Positions 23,910 to 34,086 of a DNA stretch of 64,000 nt are shown piece after piece. Position 1 is the first letter of the stretch; the number at the start of each line of letters is the position of its first letter. The notes under the pieces are model-generated. The model was not told the origin of the DNA. It saw only the letters and a list, made by a program, of their open reading frames with translations, and did no database searches. This stretch comes from Perca fluviatilis. Lineage: Eukaryota; Chordata; Actinopteri; Perciformes; Percidae. The position numbers were made by a program, and so were the translations under genes. Location of the stretch: positions 25,501,579 through 25,565,578 of the forward strand of contig NC_053114.1 in NCBI RefSeq assembly GCF_010015445.1. Direction: 5' to 3'.

Positions 23910-24076
23910 TGTTATTGCTGTTGTCGTCCACCAGGATGATCTCTTTGAGAAGGTAGGAGGGCGTTCTGTTGATGGCAGAGTGAATGGACCGCAGGATGAC
24001 GGAAAAGGCTTCATTCACAAAAATGAACACAATGCTCACTTGAGGGAGGTTTAAAGGATAAGTGAGGTTTCTGCAC
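23910..24076 (-). CDS. galnt18: GALNT18-like glycosyltransferase, N-terminal catalytic-domain exon
   Basis: A 167-nt exon with acceptor ctccacag and donor gtaagca. It completes a Gly codon split by the intron, then encodes 55 codons: CRNLTYPLNLPQVSIVFIFV, NEAFSVILRSIHSAINRTP and YLLKEIILVDDNSNN, and leaves one base of the next Asn. This is the first strand-helix unit of the GT-A fold. The EIILVDDNS segment is the conserved nucleotide-sugar-binding strand end of polypeptide GalNAc-transferases. The VFIFVNEA segment marks the GALNT18-type group, where most relatives have V-I-F-H-N-E-A. Two possible N-glycosylation sequons (Asn-Leu-Thr and Asn-Arg-Thr) are present. Confidence 0.96.
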
Positions 24077-25505
24077 CTGTGGAGGACAAATAAGAAAACC
24101 CTTGGTGAGGCAATGTTTAGACCTGTCTAAAGGATTACCAGATACATTTGACATTGATTCCTAAAGAGCAGGGTAATGGCAGATTCCATGCCAACCCAGC
24201 TACTTGGCAGACTATATCAGGACCCTATTTTCATGAATCAAGGTATAAATGTAGGAACTGGCACCAGTTTATGTCCAGCTGATTTTTGGGAATTAAAAAA
24301 TTAAAGTGCTACTGCAATAGTGGTGCACCTGCAATGCAGCCCGTTTGAGAGGCATAAATAATTGGTTGTGTTCTTAGGTCTGACATCAATCTAGCCTATC
24401 TCTTTTTCTATTAAAACACTGTTTTCTGCCACCACATGCTGACATTTTAACTGTGAATAAGAAGTGAAGCCTCTTCTCCCAAAATAAACTAAAACGGATG
24501 ACTGTTTCCAGGAAATGCAGAGAGAGGAAGCTGTAAAAATGACTATACTGTTGCAGATAATATCCCTTTTAGTTTAAATTAAGGCTTTTTAAATTAAAAT
24601 CTTGATCACAACGTTTTCTGTGTGCAATGACACAAATGTGTAAGTAGATTGTTGTAACAACATCTGTGGCAAGCTCCCCTCTCAATCATCTTGACATGAC
24701 TATTTAATTTAATTGTAAAAAGTGAATTGTGTCATCTTACGAGTTTCAAATTTTCAATTTGACAAAATCCCATCGCCGTTACCACATCATGCTGCCCGTT
24801 TTATTCACAGAATGGCGTAGCTCGGGCAATACTTTTGGGAAATGTGTATAATTTATCCCCCAAAACAGTTTTGGATGAGTGTACAGAGCCAGTAGGAGTG
24901 GGAATGCTCTCAAGGGAGTCTAGTGATGTGCAGTGGGGAAAATGCCCTGAAGGTCTTTGAGCTGTGTAAACTTTCACACCAGGATGCCAAAAGCTGTGCT
25001 GAAAACAGAGTCACAGCCAACCGATGTGGTGGGAGCACTTTCCTGGAAAGATGTTGATGTATTGACTTTGCAGGATTCCTTTTTGTCCAGCACTTAATCA
25101 AAGTGCCCACAGTGCACACATACTGTACTGCACAAGGCTTTGAAAATGCATTTGTCCCTTAATTTACATGCTGCATATGGAAACATGTACTTTGTCCTGC
25201 CGCCTTCAGATGGCCGTAGGGGTTTGAGACAGATATTGATACAGTAAGAGTCACCCCTTAATCAAGCCTACGATGAACAAGAGCTTTCTAAGCAGCAGCA
25301 TTGGGCTGAATGCTGTAGGCAGAGTGGTTTTCAATTATAGGCACTTAGGTGTTTGAGCGGAAACAACAATGTGTTTTTCGCTGTGGCAAGTCCCTGATGA
25401 GTTCATTTGTTTATTACTGAAAAGTGAATTGTCCTCAGAGCTAAAAAATAAGAGCACAGAACACCAGGGTAAATAAGGCTGACCGATATGAGGATACATA
25501 CAGAC
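24077..25505. other. galnt18 intron, nothing firm recognised
   Basis: Intron between the exons at 23910-24076 and 26448-26643. The stretch near 24225-24400 begins accctattttcatgaatcaa and may be an old relative of the 'gggccctattttaacgat' repeat at 8849-9527. No coding exon was seen. Confidence 0.5.
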
Positions 25506-25766
25506 TAGAGCTGAAATGATTGTCAATCGTTTGACAGAAAATGTATCTGTAACTATGTTGATATTCTGTCTATATAACAGGAAACGCAATCTTTTATTTT
25601 TTGACTGTTGGTCAGATAAAACAAGCTATTTGAACATGACACCTTGGGCTCTGGTAAATAATATAGGGTACGCATTTACAATTCTGTGCCATTTTAAAAA
25701 CAAATCGATTAACAGAGAAAATAACAGGCAGATGAATCTATAATTGAAATTGGTAGTTGCAGCACT
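25506..25766 (+). mobile_element. hAT-type MITE, same family as 5740-6030
   Basis: The left end reads tagagctgaaatgattgtca and the right end gtagttgcagcact, in the arrangement of the 'gttgcagcccta' MITE family. Internally it carries ttggtcagataaaacaagct and accttgggctctgg. No clear 8-bp duplication remains. No coding capacity, although it creates a 75-codon chance frame. Confidence 0.65.
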
Positions 25767-25989
25767 GAGACGATGCAAATTTGTTAGCTGTCAGAGATTT
25801 TGCCATACTGTTTACACTGTGGTGGCTCAGTGGGTGTGTTAGGCCACCATGGCAATGTTGCAAATTACTGAGCAGAACTGATGTTTGTCAATATTGGATC
25901 TTTACAAGATTTCTAGTGATGGCAATTTCAAAGTCTGTCTGCCGGTCGGTCCACTAGTTTGGTCCCGGCTGAAATGTCTCAACAGCTGA

Positions 25990-26045
25990 CGTTAGCATTT
26001 AGCTTAAAGCACAGCCTAACAGTGCTTCTAGCATGGCTGTAGATT
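25990..26045 (+). repeat. Fragment of the 'ttagcatttagct' fish repeat
   Basis: The segment gttagcatttagcttaaagc followed by ttctagcatggctgtag matches the organisation of a longer copy near 62690-62755. Short fragment, no defined ends. Confidence 0.6.
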
Positions 26046-26447
26046 CTTATGATTATTCATCAATGTTATGTAGTACCTTGATTGTTCTGGTTTAAATTTG
26101 CTGGATTATCATAATCTATTGCTATACAAAATGGCATACTGCTATGACTCCTGTGTGGAGGCACACACATATTAGTTGATACCATAGTGTTTTGACACTG
26201 TCATAATACAGTAGTACTCCAACTATTTCTTTGCAAAAGTTGCAAGTAAGGAGAAAAGTCTGTTTGCAAACAACTGGCACTTTTCCAGCACAAAATGTGG
26301 AGACAATACGAGAAAATAACAGTGACAAAGAATATAATCAGAGGATACTTTATAGATCTATATCAACACATAGCACCTAGTGTAGGGTGATAGTATATAA
26401 CAATGTTTTGTTGTTTTGTTTGAGCACCATTCTACCTGCTGTCTTAC

Positions 26448-26643
26448 CCATCAGGCCTGAGGTCTGGTATTGGTCTGTCTAAAGAGAGACGATCACTGAG
26501 GTAGCCATTATATCCATAGTACTGGAACATCTTCAATGCCACACGCCGGTTGTCCGGGCCGAGCTCCTGACCCCAGTGAGCGAACAGCGATGAGTCAGAG
26601 AATGATGTGTCCGCCTGACCGTCCTTTCCCCTCCCTGGAGTCT
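26448..26643 (-). CDS. galnt18: GALNT18-like glycosyltransferase, stem/start-of-catalytic-region exon (probable exon 2)
   Basis: A 196-nt exon with donor gtaagac; the likely acceptor is cctcctag, leaving a split Glu. It encodes TPGRGKDGQADTSFSDSSLF, AHWGQELGPDNRRVALKMFQ, YYGYNGYLSDRLSLDRPIPD and LRPD plus two bases of Gly. This corresponds to the end of the variable stem (first ~14 residues) and the conserved YxAYLSDRxxLDR region preceding the GT-A fold. The SSLFAHWGQEL stretch is diagnostic of GALNT18 in my recollection. It is the most upstream exon visible: the start codon, cytoplasmic tail and transmembrane anchor are not seen up to 64000. Paralogue a versus b of fish galnt18 cannot be decided. 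Confidence 0.95.
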
Positions 26644-27644
26644 CTAGGAGGTACAGGAAGACAAATAGCATGAATATTTGTCTAGGCCACAGCTTCTCAG
26701 GCTAACGGTGAGGTTGTGCATAAGGTGACATTTAAGAAATGTAGAAAAATGATAGCGCTAATATAATCACTGTGATAAATGCTACTTTCCCTTGTGCTGT
26801 GATGTATGTTAGCAGGTGAAGGGTGGCCTGTTATTTCCAGAGACAGATTGGCCATCCTTCAAAAGAAACACTGGGAGTTCAAACTGTCCACATGATAAGA
26901 AGCTCGGGTGTCCTTAAAACAAGATTCACTCCCTACCAGCCGAGATGTTCTGTAGCTAACCTTGCTCTTTGACCTATGCAGGGAGGAGAAAGTGAAACTA
27001 ATTTCCCTAAAGGTATCACTAGAGCAACACACACAAGCTTCCTTTAATAATTCATCAAGTGGTAATGTGTGATAATCTTTGGAGTAAGTGAACTTTTCTC
27101 TGGGAGTGTTTTTGCACTACAGAAGATTGCAGTAAAACGACTTTGTGTTTAAAGGGCTGAAACCTGAGGGGTTCAAAATGAGTGCAGTCCTGACTCATTT
27201 TATAACTGAGCAGCACTGACAGCACTGAGAGCATAAAGACATCTAACAAACACACATTTAGTGTGACGAACAGTATATACTGCTTGTGGTCCTTGTTGAT
27301 AGACTAAGTTCATGTCCAGACTCCATAAAATAGCGGTGGCATCTGTTAAATATTCTGTCCTGATTCCAAGGGGTTTTAATGCACTTCAGAGGCAAACTTC
27401 TGAGTGTGCTTAACAGTCAGGGAGCTTCACCCACAGCCAAGTGATTTAAATGCAAAAAATAAATAAATACAGTATATAAAGGGGATTGAAATGAAGTGAT
27501 ATCTTAAATAATATACAATAAGTTTCCCAACTGCACTTGTATGATTGCAGTATGTAGATCTAAAATCTCAGTGATTATATCTTCTTTTGCACCGTAATAA
27601 AAAATGTGTGCAAAACAGTGCAACATATGTTTCAGGTTTTTCAT
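26644..27644. other. Start of the probable galnt18 first intron, no repeat recognised
   Basis: Non-coding sequence upstream (in gene orientation) of the stem exon. No additional exon or transposon end was seen. Confidence 0.5.
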
Positions 27645-28686
27645 TTAAAGCTGGAGTGCGGTAGAGTGCGGATCGGGTCGCATTTTTCTGTCCGAGCCCG
27701 GCCCACGTCCGACAGAGCAGTAACCGAACCCAGCCCGAGCCTGACAGGCATTAAGATATTTATGTCCGAGCTCGACCCAAGCCCGACACAGTTAAAATCT
27801 CGTTTTTTTTCTCATACTAATGACACATACGTTTGTTTGTGTGGAAAGCCCGCTTTTATTAAGCAACTGTAGGAAGGCATTCGGAAATGTTAACAGATGA
27901 GCGCATCATCGTGCTGATGTAACTGAGCCCGAGCCCGACCCGAACCCGAACATCATTTCTAAATATCTGTCCGAACCCGGCCCGTCGGGTACCGTTGGGT
28001 CCCGACGGGCTCGGTTCGGGTATCCATCCTCTAGAGTGCGGAACATTTGTCTCCCCCCTCTGGCAGCGAGAGTAATTACACTTCCGTACAGAATGTGCGT
28101 CACTTTGTAACACACGTTATAATGCTCGCCTAGCTGCTAGCATGGCACGCCCTCATACTCTGCTTCTGACTGGCTAGCAGTGCTTACCTAGCTACTGTGC
28201 ATATGCGACTCCCAAGAAAGAAGTGAGATGTCTCACTCTGTAGCTAAAATGGAGAGTTCAACACACAGGGTGAAAAGAGGAGCTGCAGCAATGTGCAGTA
28301 CATCAAAAATATGGTGTTTTTTGAAAATTAAACCATGCAAAGCTATTCTGGTAAAACCTCTAAATACAACTATGAACCTGAAAATGAGCATAATATGAAC
28401 ATTTTAAATAAGAGTATTGTAAAGTCTACAGTGGTTATAATTTTTTGTTTGTATACATATTTAGACATCTCTCCCCCTTCCTGCCCCCTTTATCTCTGGC
28501 TGGCATCACTTACGGTGCACTAGCGCAGGAATGTCTCCACAAACACAACAACTTGAGTATACTGAGAAATATAGAGAGCTTTCCCTGCGGCAATAGTGTT
28601 AATCAGCATTGTGTGAACTGGTTTGGCAAGGGTTTGAATGTAACAGATGTTCATTTATATGAAAAAGTCCCATATTCCAGCTTTAA
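27645..28686. mobile_element. TTAA-flanked MITE (piggyBac-like), host to a nested hAT MITE
   Basis: The left end ttaaagctggagtgcgg is matched by the right end, whose complement is ttaaagctggaatatggg. Both ends begin with TTAA, the target sequence used by piggyBac transposases. The interior contains catactgagaaatatagaga-type sequence, also present in the copy at 54180-54612. It is interrupted near its left end by the element at 27662-28033. No transposase is encoded. Confidence 0.75.
27662..28033. mobile_element. GC-rich hAT MITE ('cccgacccg' family), nested, perfect 8-bp duplication
   Basis: The ends are tagagtgcggatcggg and, on the other strand, tagaggatggatacccg. A perfect 8-bp direct repeat, gagtgcgg, flanks it (27654-27661 and 28034-28041). 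The interior is packed with gcccgacc/gggtcggg-type motifs. A second copy in the opposite orientation lies at 63065-63486 and shares the interior stretch aagcaactgtaggaaggcat. The insertion lies inside the TTAA element 27645-28686, so it is younger than that element. Confidence 0.92.
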
Positions 28687-29325
28687 TACAGCCATTTCCT
28701 TGACTTCTAGTACCTGTTGGAACATTATGCAGAGACTCCAAAGTGTGCTCCAGTCAGGTCTGAATATTGCAGAGCTTATTTAACAGCACAGTGATATCTA
28801 TGATCTGGTGGCAATCCAGTGAATAAGACAAATCTGGAATATTATTTACATGATAATAATTTCCTTTATTTTCGAAAGGGACTGAGTATGACTAAATTCC
28901 ATGTCATGGATAATAATTGCATATTGTTAATTAAAATGTTCTAATCAGCAGGAAATTAAAGCTAATGAAAATTGGTGCTGGTATCATATGTTAATAATTT
29001 CATTAAGAAAGAAGGCAGCACATTTAAGGCTATACAACAATACAAAAGAGACACATTTCATTATAAAGCTTCAGTATTTCAGCTTACAGCGGACAGGCAT
29101 TATGAAAGGTTTCGTTTTCTTTTTCAGAGTAAAATGAAATGCAAGCCAGGAGAGGAGTGATAAGATTGATTTCTCCTTTTAATTAATACTATTTGTCATA
29201 GCTGTGTTTTCTGCTGTTTTTGTTGAAGCTATTTAAATTAATGTCTCAAGTTTTAGAACATGATGAAATCTAACAAATGAATACTAAATCTTTTTGGAGG
29301 AATAAATATAAAGCAAGAAGCCGAC
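28687..29325. other. Intron sequence, nothing recognised
   Basis: AT-rich non-coding stretch between two transposable elements. No exon-like sequence was seen. Confidence 0.5.
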
Positions 29326-30073
29326 TTGAAGGAAGGAACACGCCGACTTATTGGGACTTTAGCTCATTCAACATATCCCCCAGATTTAGATAAGTCCATA
29401 CATACCCTTCTCACCTCCGCGTGTGTCGTAACTCTGTCTGATGCACCCACCGCTAGCCTAGCTTAGCACAGATCCTGGAGGTAACCGGTTGCATCTAGCC
29501 TACTGTTCCCAATAAGCGACAAAAAAATCGCCAACATTTTCCTATTTACATGTTGTGATTTCTATAGTCACAGCGTATACAAATAAACAAGGTCACATGA
29601 GACACAGCCATCTTCTAACAGTATACAAACTGGGAACTATATTCTCAGAAGGAGAAGCACTGCTACTTCTGCTACTTGGGTGGAGTGATTTGCTCGCAGC
29701 ACCTGATGAGGAGCAGAGAGTAACAACGGTGCTTTTCAGGTGTAGTGCTTCGCCTTCTGAGAATATAGTTCCCAGTATGTATACAGTTAGAAGATGGCTG
29801 TGTCTCATGTGACCTTGTTATTTGTACACGCTGTGACGATACAAATCACAGCATATAAATAGGAAAATGTTGCCGTTATTTTGTCAGTTATTGGGAGCAG
29901 TAGGCTAGATGGAGCCGGTTACCTCCAGGATCTGTACTAAACTAGGCTAGCGGTGGGTGCGCCAGACAGAGTTACGACACGCACGGAGATGACAAGGGTA
30001 TTTATAGACTTATCTAACTCTGGGGGATACGGTGAATAACCTAATGTCCCAATCAGTCGGCGAGTTCCTTTAA
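29326..30073. mobile_element. Fold-back MITE with long (~350-bp) inverted arms, copy 1
   Basis: The left arm (about 29335-29700) recurs inverted as the right arm (about 29740-30070). Shared blocks include cgccgacttattgggac, cctggaggtaaccggtt, gtcacatgagacacagcc and ggaactatattctcagaagg. Because of this, translations of opposite strands near 29560-29810 look alike. The right end is cctttaa, so TTAA is the likely target. The element could form a very long hairpin. A related, partly deleted copy lies at 31193-31752. Confidence 0.9.
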
Positions 30074-30146
30074 AGACCAAAGAAGAAAGAAAGAAAAGGC
30101 TTTGAGCCCTCAAACAGACAAGGTTAAGAGTGTGTGTGCGTCTATA

Positions 30147-30152
30147 TGTGTG

Positions 30153-30217
<65 letters not shown>
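30147..30217 (+). repeat. (GT)n microsatellite
   Basis: About 35 GT units with a preceding imperfect tgtgtgtgcg region from 30130. It lies just outside the fold-back element. Confidence 0.95.
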
Positions 30218-30221
<4 letters not shown>

Positions 30222-30634
30222 TGCATGTGTTTGAAGCAGATTGCTGAAGGTAAATATTCATGAGCAAATTGTTTTAACATACAAGTGACAAACAGTCAGC
30301 CACAGAATAACTAAGACAACAATATGGAGGCAGGTGTGAAGGGATTACATTATTACGAAAACAAACAGAACTGCTTCTGAAAAGGCACAGGCTTACAGTA
30401 AATGTCTTTGGAAGGTGAAGGAAACTATTGTACCAGTAGTTACAGAGTTTGTATCCTGTAAAATTGAAACATGCAATACCTCTCTTGAGCATGTGGTTAT
30501 TAAGAGGAAATGTTTATATTGATCTCGACACTGACTCTGACTTTCACACAGGCACCAAAAGAAAATATTCTTTTACAAAATTTTGAATTTCAAGCCTTAA
30601 ATCAGCCCCACATCAAAGAGTTGGATGATATGGA

Positions 30635-30770
30635 CTTAGCCGGTTAGCTTAGCTTAGCTCAAAGACTGAAAATGGGGGAAACAGCTAGCCTGGCTCTGTC
30701 CAAAGGTAACAAAATGTGCCTACATGCAAATCAAACTCTGCCTACCATCCAACTCTTGGCAAAAAGCAAA
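30635..30770 (+). repeat. Partial copy of the 'ttagcttagctt' MITE
   Basis: Shares ttagcttagcttagc, then aacagctagcctggctctgt and ccaaaggtaacaaaat, with the fuller element at 16083-16516. Neither terminal inverted repeat is present here. Confidence 0.75.
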
Positions 30771-31192
30771 TACCGGTAAGTGTAGTGGTATCAATCAAAT
30801 AGGATTTAATGCAGACCGACTTTACGGCTTAACTTTGGCCCTGAGTGGACAGTTTGGTAGATTGTTACCAGTTTATGGTTGGCCATGTGTCGGCTCTAAA
30901 CTGTTAGCTCTAAATGGTGAGGGAATATATTCAAGAGATTTTGCCAAAGCCTTGTTTCCTCTTGATAATGTATGCATGTTAGTTGTTATGACAGCTTTAG
31001 CTGCAGCTACTGTAAGTAATGATGCTAATTAAGAGCTACCTGAGTGACCAAATCTCTTACATTTGTAATACCAATTGTGGTAGCTTACTGTATTGTACAC
31101 ACACAGTTATCTTTCACACCACAATGACATAGCTGCATTTAAAAAAAATACTGTGAAAAATTAACCAATCAAAAAGTCAACCAGCATCGGGG

Positions 31193-31752
31193 TTAAAGCA
31201 ACACGCCGACTTATTGGGACTTTAGCTTATTCACAGTAACCCCCAGAGTTAGACAAGTCCATACATACCCTTCTCATCTCCGTGCGTGTTGTAACTCTGT
31301 CTGACGCCCCCAGCGCTAGCTAAACCTAGCACAGATCCTGGAGGTAACCGGTTCCAACTAGCCTACTGCTCCGAATAAGTGACAAAATAACGCCAACATG
31401 TTCCTATTTACATGTTGTGATTTGTAGAGTCACAGCGTGTACAAATAACAAGGTCATATGAGACACAGCCGTCTTCTAACTGTATACATACTGGGAACTA
31501 TATTCTCAGAAAGGCGAAGCACTGCTACTTCTGCTACTTGGGCGGAGTGATTTGCTTGCAGCACCTGAAGCCCTGTGGTGAGGAGAGAGTTCGCCTGGAG
31601 TTCGCTCAGAGTTGGAGTAATAGAGTCAACAATTACTAGATAGTAAAAGCATAGTGACCTTGTTATTTGTACACCCTGTGACCATACAAATCACAACATG
31701 TAAACAGGATGTTGGCGTTATTTTGTCCCAATAAGTCGGCGTGTTCCTTTAA
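31193..31752. mobile_element. Fold-back MITE, copy 2, with asymmetric deletion and TTAA ends
   Basis: The left arm (31193 to about 31560) matches that of copy 1. The right arm retains only the outer part (gtgaccttgttatttgtaca, caaatcacaacatgtaaaca, caataagtcggcgtgttcc). Both ends include TTAA (31193-31196 and 31749-31752). The right arm has lost the stretch corresponding to the ggtaaccggtt block. The two copies lie about 1.1 kb apart in the same intron. Confidence 0.88.
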
Positions 31753-32314
31753 GATCCCAGTGCACAGCCAACAGTATGAGCCTGAGGCGGAATAACTTCA
31801 ACACACAGTTGTTAAAGTTTCACTGCTGTGAAGCAGAGAGGAAGTGTCTCAGCTCTTGAACACTGTGATTAGACTAAGGACAGGAAAAAAGTTCTGAAAG
31901 TCTTTCAATCCTGGCAAGTACGCCTGAAGGCCTATTCATTTCCCTGCTCGTGGTGGTGATTAATTAAGCCTACAGAGACAGTTTCCTCTGTGGTGAATCC
32001 CTAAAGTAGAGGTTAGGGCAGGCTGGTGTTGTTTGGACAGAGTTACCTTGGCTACGTGGTGTGTCATTTTAGTGGTACACACAGTAGATGATTGACAAAC
32101 ATGCTATATTACAACCTTACTAAAAAGGGTTCAAAGAAATCTGAAAATATATCACACTGCTTGTTTTTCATCTGTAACCTTGCTGTTTGGAGAGTGGTTT
32201 CCTCTTGAGTACATATTCAGTCAACTAACCTTAGTGGTAACTCAAGTAAAGCACAGCCAAATACCTGAGGCAAAAACCAGTGTGTACAGTATGTGTATGT
32301 GTATGTGTGTGTGT

Positions 32315-32346
<32 letters not shown>

Positions 32347-32880
32347 AGACAGGTAAAGTAGTCCCTTAACTTCCCAGCAGCACTCCAGGCGTGTGTGGAA
32401 GTGAGCTTTGACAGCAAGGCAACTTGAGTTATAGCTATCTGCTCGTACAGTCACAGAGGAGAGGCAGCAATAAGGATAAGCACATGCAACATGCACATGC
32501 TGAAAAAACTAAATCGCTGGAGACCACACTTGGACAATTAACAAGGAAGTCACTGAAAGAGCTCAATAAACCCCCAGGTTATATATGAACTTACTTTTTA
32601 GAGGCACAGCAACACAAGTTACATTATTCAATTTGATCCCATAAAAGATTGTTCCCTGTGATTAAACTGCCCCACAATGCACAAAGATTTTTATCAAATT
32701 ATATTTATACACCCCCTCCTGTCTGTGGAGAGGAAAATGTTTTGAATTTCAAACACAAATTGTTATCATTTTAACCACCTTAGAGATAACTCTCTTCCAT
32801 GCAATGCTAACTGACGGCGGTACAGATGTAGACTTTTGATAAAACTGCTGTAGGCCTGGATTTTTGCCTGAACCTTCCTC
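31753..32880. other. Intron sequence with a (GT)n repeat, nothing else recognised
   Basis: Non-coding stretch. It holds an interrupted (TG)n microsatellite at about 32286-32346, which generates chance Thr-His frames on the minus strand. Confidence 0.5.
32286..32346 (+). repeat. Interrupted (TG)n microsatellite
   Basis: About 28 TG units with several 'tgta' interruptions. Confidence 0.9.
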
Positions 32881-33231
32881 TTCATACTCTAAACCCTATT
32901 ATGCGCTGGGAGGAAACAGAAAAGCATTTGGTGGTTGTAACTATTTTAGTGAAAATCAATAAAAGGGTAAAATCTTGGTTGAGAGATCTTTACTGTGTAA
33001 CAGATGCAGACAACTGTTTTTATATTCATTGTGTTCAATTAGGGCCTCAATCTCTGCTATTCCTCAAACTACGTTTACGACTATTACGTTTTGAACAATT
33101 TTCTGGTGTCAAACTTTAAACTGTTTTTCTGTTTTTATCTGATTCCCTGGGTCTAAATTCTGTTTAAACTTGTTTTTATTTTAATCTTGTTTTATTTCCA
33201 CATCCATGCACAGGTCTTTATGCTTGTATGT

Positions 33232-33273
33232 GTGGACAAAAAGAACGCACCATGGTGCGTTCTTTTTGTCCAC
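33232..33273. repeat. Perfect 42-bp palindrome at a transposon terminus
   Basis: The 21 bases gtggacaaaaagaacgcacc-a are followed immediately by their exact reverse complement, with the centre at cca|tgg. The right half is the left terminus of the element 33253-33907; the left half is an extra inverted copy of that terminus. Confidence 0.97.
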
Positions 33274-33907
33274 CGAAGTCGTTTTACGAGTTGTTTTCTG
33301 GAGTTACGACCCGGAAGTTGCAAAAAGAACGCCCCCGAGGTCGTATTTACAACTCGTCAAGTCGTCTGAACTCAGAGGACCCCGAGCTCACTTTCAAAGA
33401 TGGCTACGTCGTGCATCACACGTAGTAAACATTGTGGTTTTCTACAGTTTTAAGCACTTTTGTCTTTGTTGTAACCAAATGAAGAAGTCGTACACATAGC
33501 ACTGTATACTGCTACCTATAGGCATGTCGCTACAGTCTTATTAGGAGTTAAATACCGCCTGATTAGTTATTTTGTAGCTTGTGCAGCTGGAGACGCGGTT
33601 GCTATATGACAACAACGGCTTTAAGCCGAGCCTTGAGCAGAAAGCAGAGCAGTAGCCTAACGTTAACGTTAATCAAAACGTAATTTTCATGTATCAAACT
33701 GTGAAATATAGTTGTGTAATATGTCAATAACTGGGTGAATAGAATCCTAAATGTTACTAAAAATGTTACAAAAATCCATCTTTTCTCCAACTCGTAGTAT
33801 TGTGTGACAAAAAGAACGCAACAACCCACGGTAACTCGTTTTCCGACATGGATGTGACGTCACACTCAAGCTACTAGTTGCGATTACAAGACAAAAAGAA
33901 CGCACCA
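33253..33907. mobile_element. 655-bp MITE with perfect 18-bp inverted ends
   Basis: The left end tggtgcgttctttttgtc (33253-33270) and the right end gacaaaaagaacgcacca (33890-33907) are perfect 18-bp inverted repeats. The core caaaaagaacgc also recurs inside, near 33319 and 33808. No target duplication could be assigned because the left flank is itself an inverted copy of the terminus. No transposase is encoded. Superfamily unresolved. Confidence 0.8.
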
Positions 33908-34086
33908 ATACTGTATATGTCTGTCTTTGTGGAGCATCTTGGTGCAAAACCTACTTGTACTAAAATGCTATATAAATTAAATAAACTTGAAAATCTTTGT
34001 TTTGTGTTACCTGTATATATTTTATATGTTTTTTTAGGGACCTGAGATATATAAGAATGTTGCTTTTTCTTAGCATTTAAGTAGCA

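Larger units (their letters stand above)
32881..34010 (+). mobile_element. 3' part of a LINE-like retroposon, split by a DNA transposon
   Basis: The plus-strand segment 32890-33230 carries a degenerate frame and pyrimidine-rich 3' sequence. After the inserted element it resumes near 33908 and ends with aaaatgctatataaattaaa and taaacttgaaa. That end type (gctatataaatt) is typical of fish LINE 3' tails. No reverse transcriptase motifs are visible. The interpretation as one interrupted element is inference. Confidence 0.4.

Noticed and set aside
27606..28115. Arg/Pro/Gly-rich frames on both strands
   Set aside because: Produced by the GC-rich body of the hAT MITE 27662-28033.
29555..29812. Similar peptides on opposite strands, at first suggesting a small gene pair
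   Set aside because: Explained by the fold-back structure of the MITE; both frames read the same inverted repeat.
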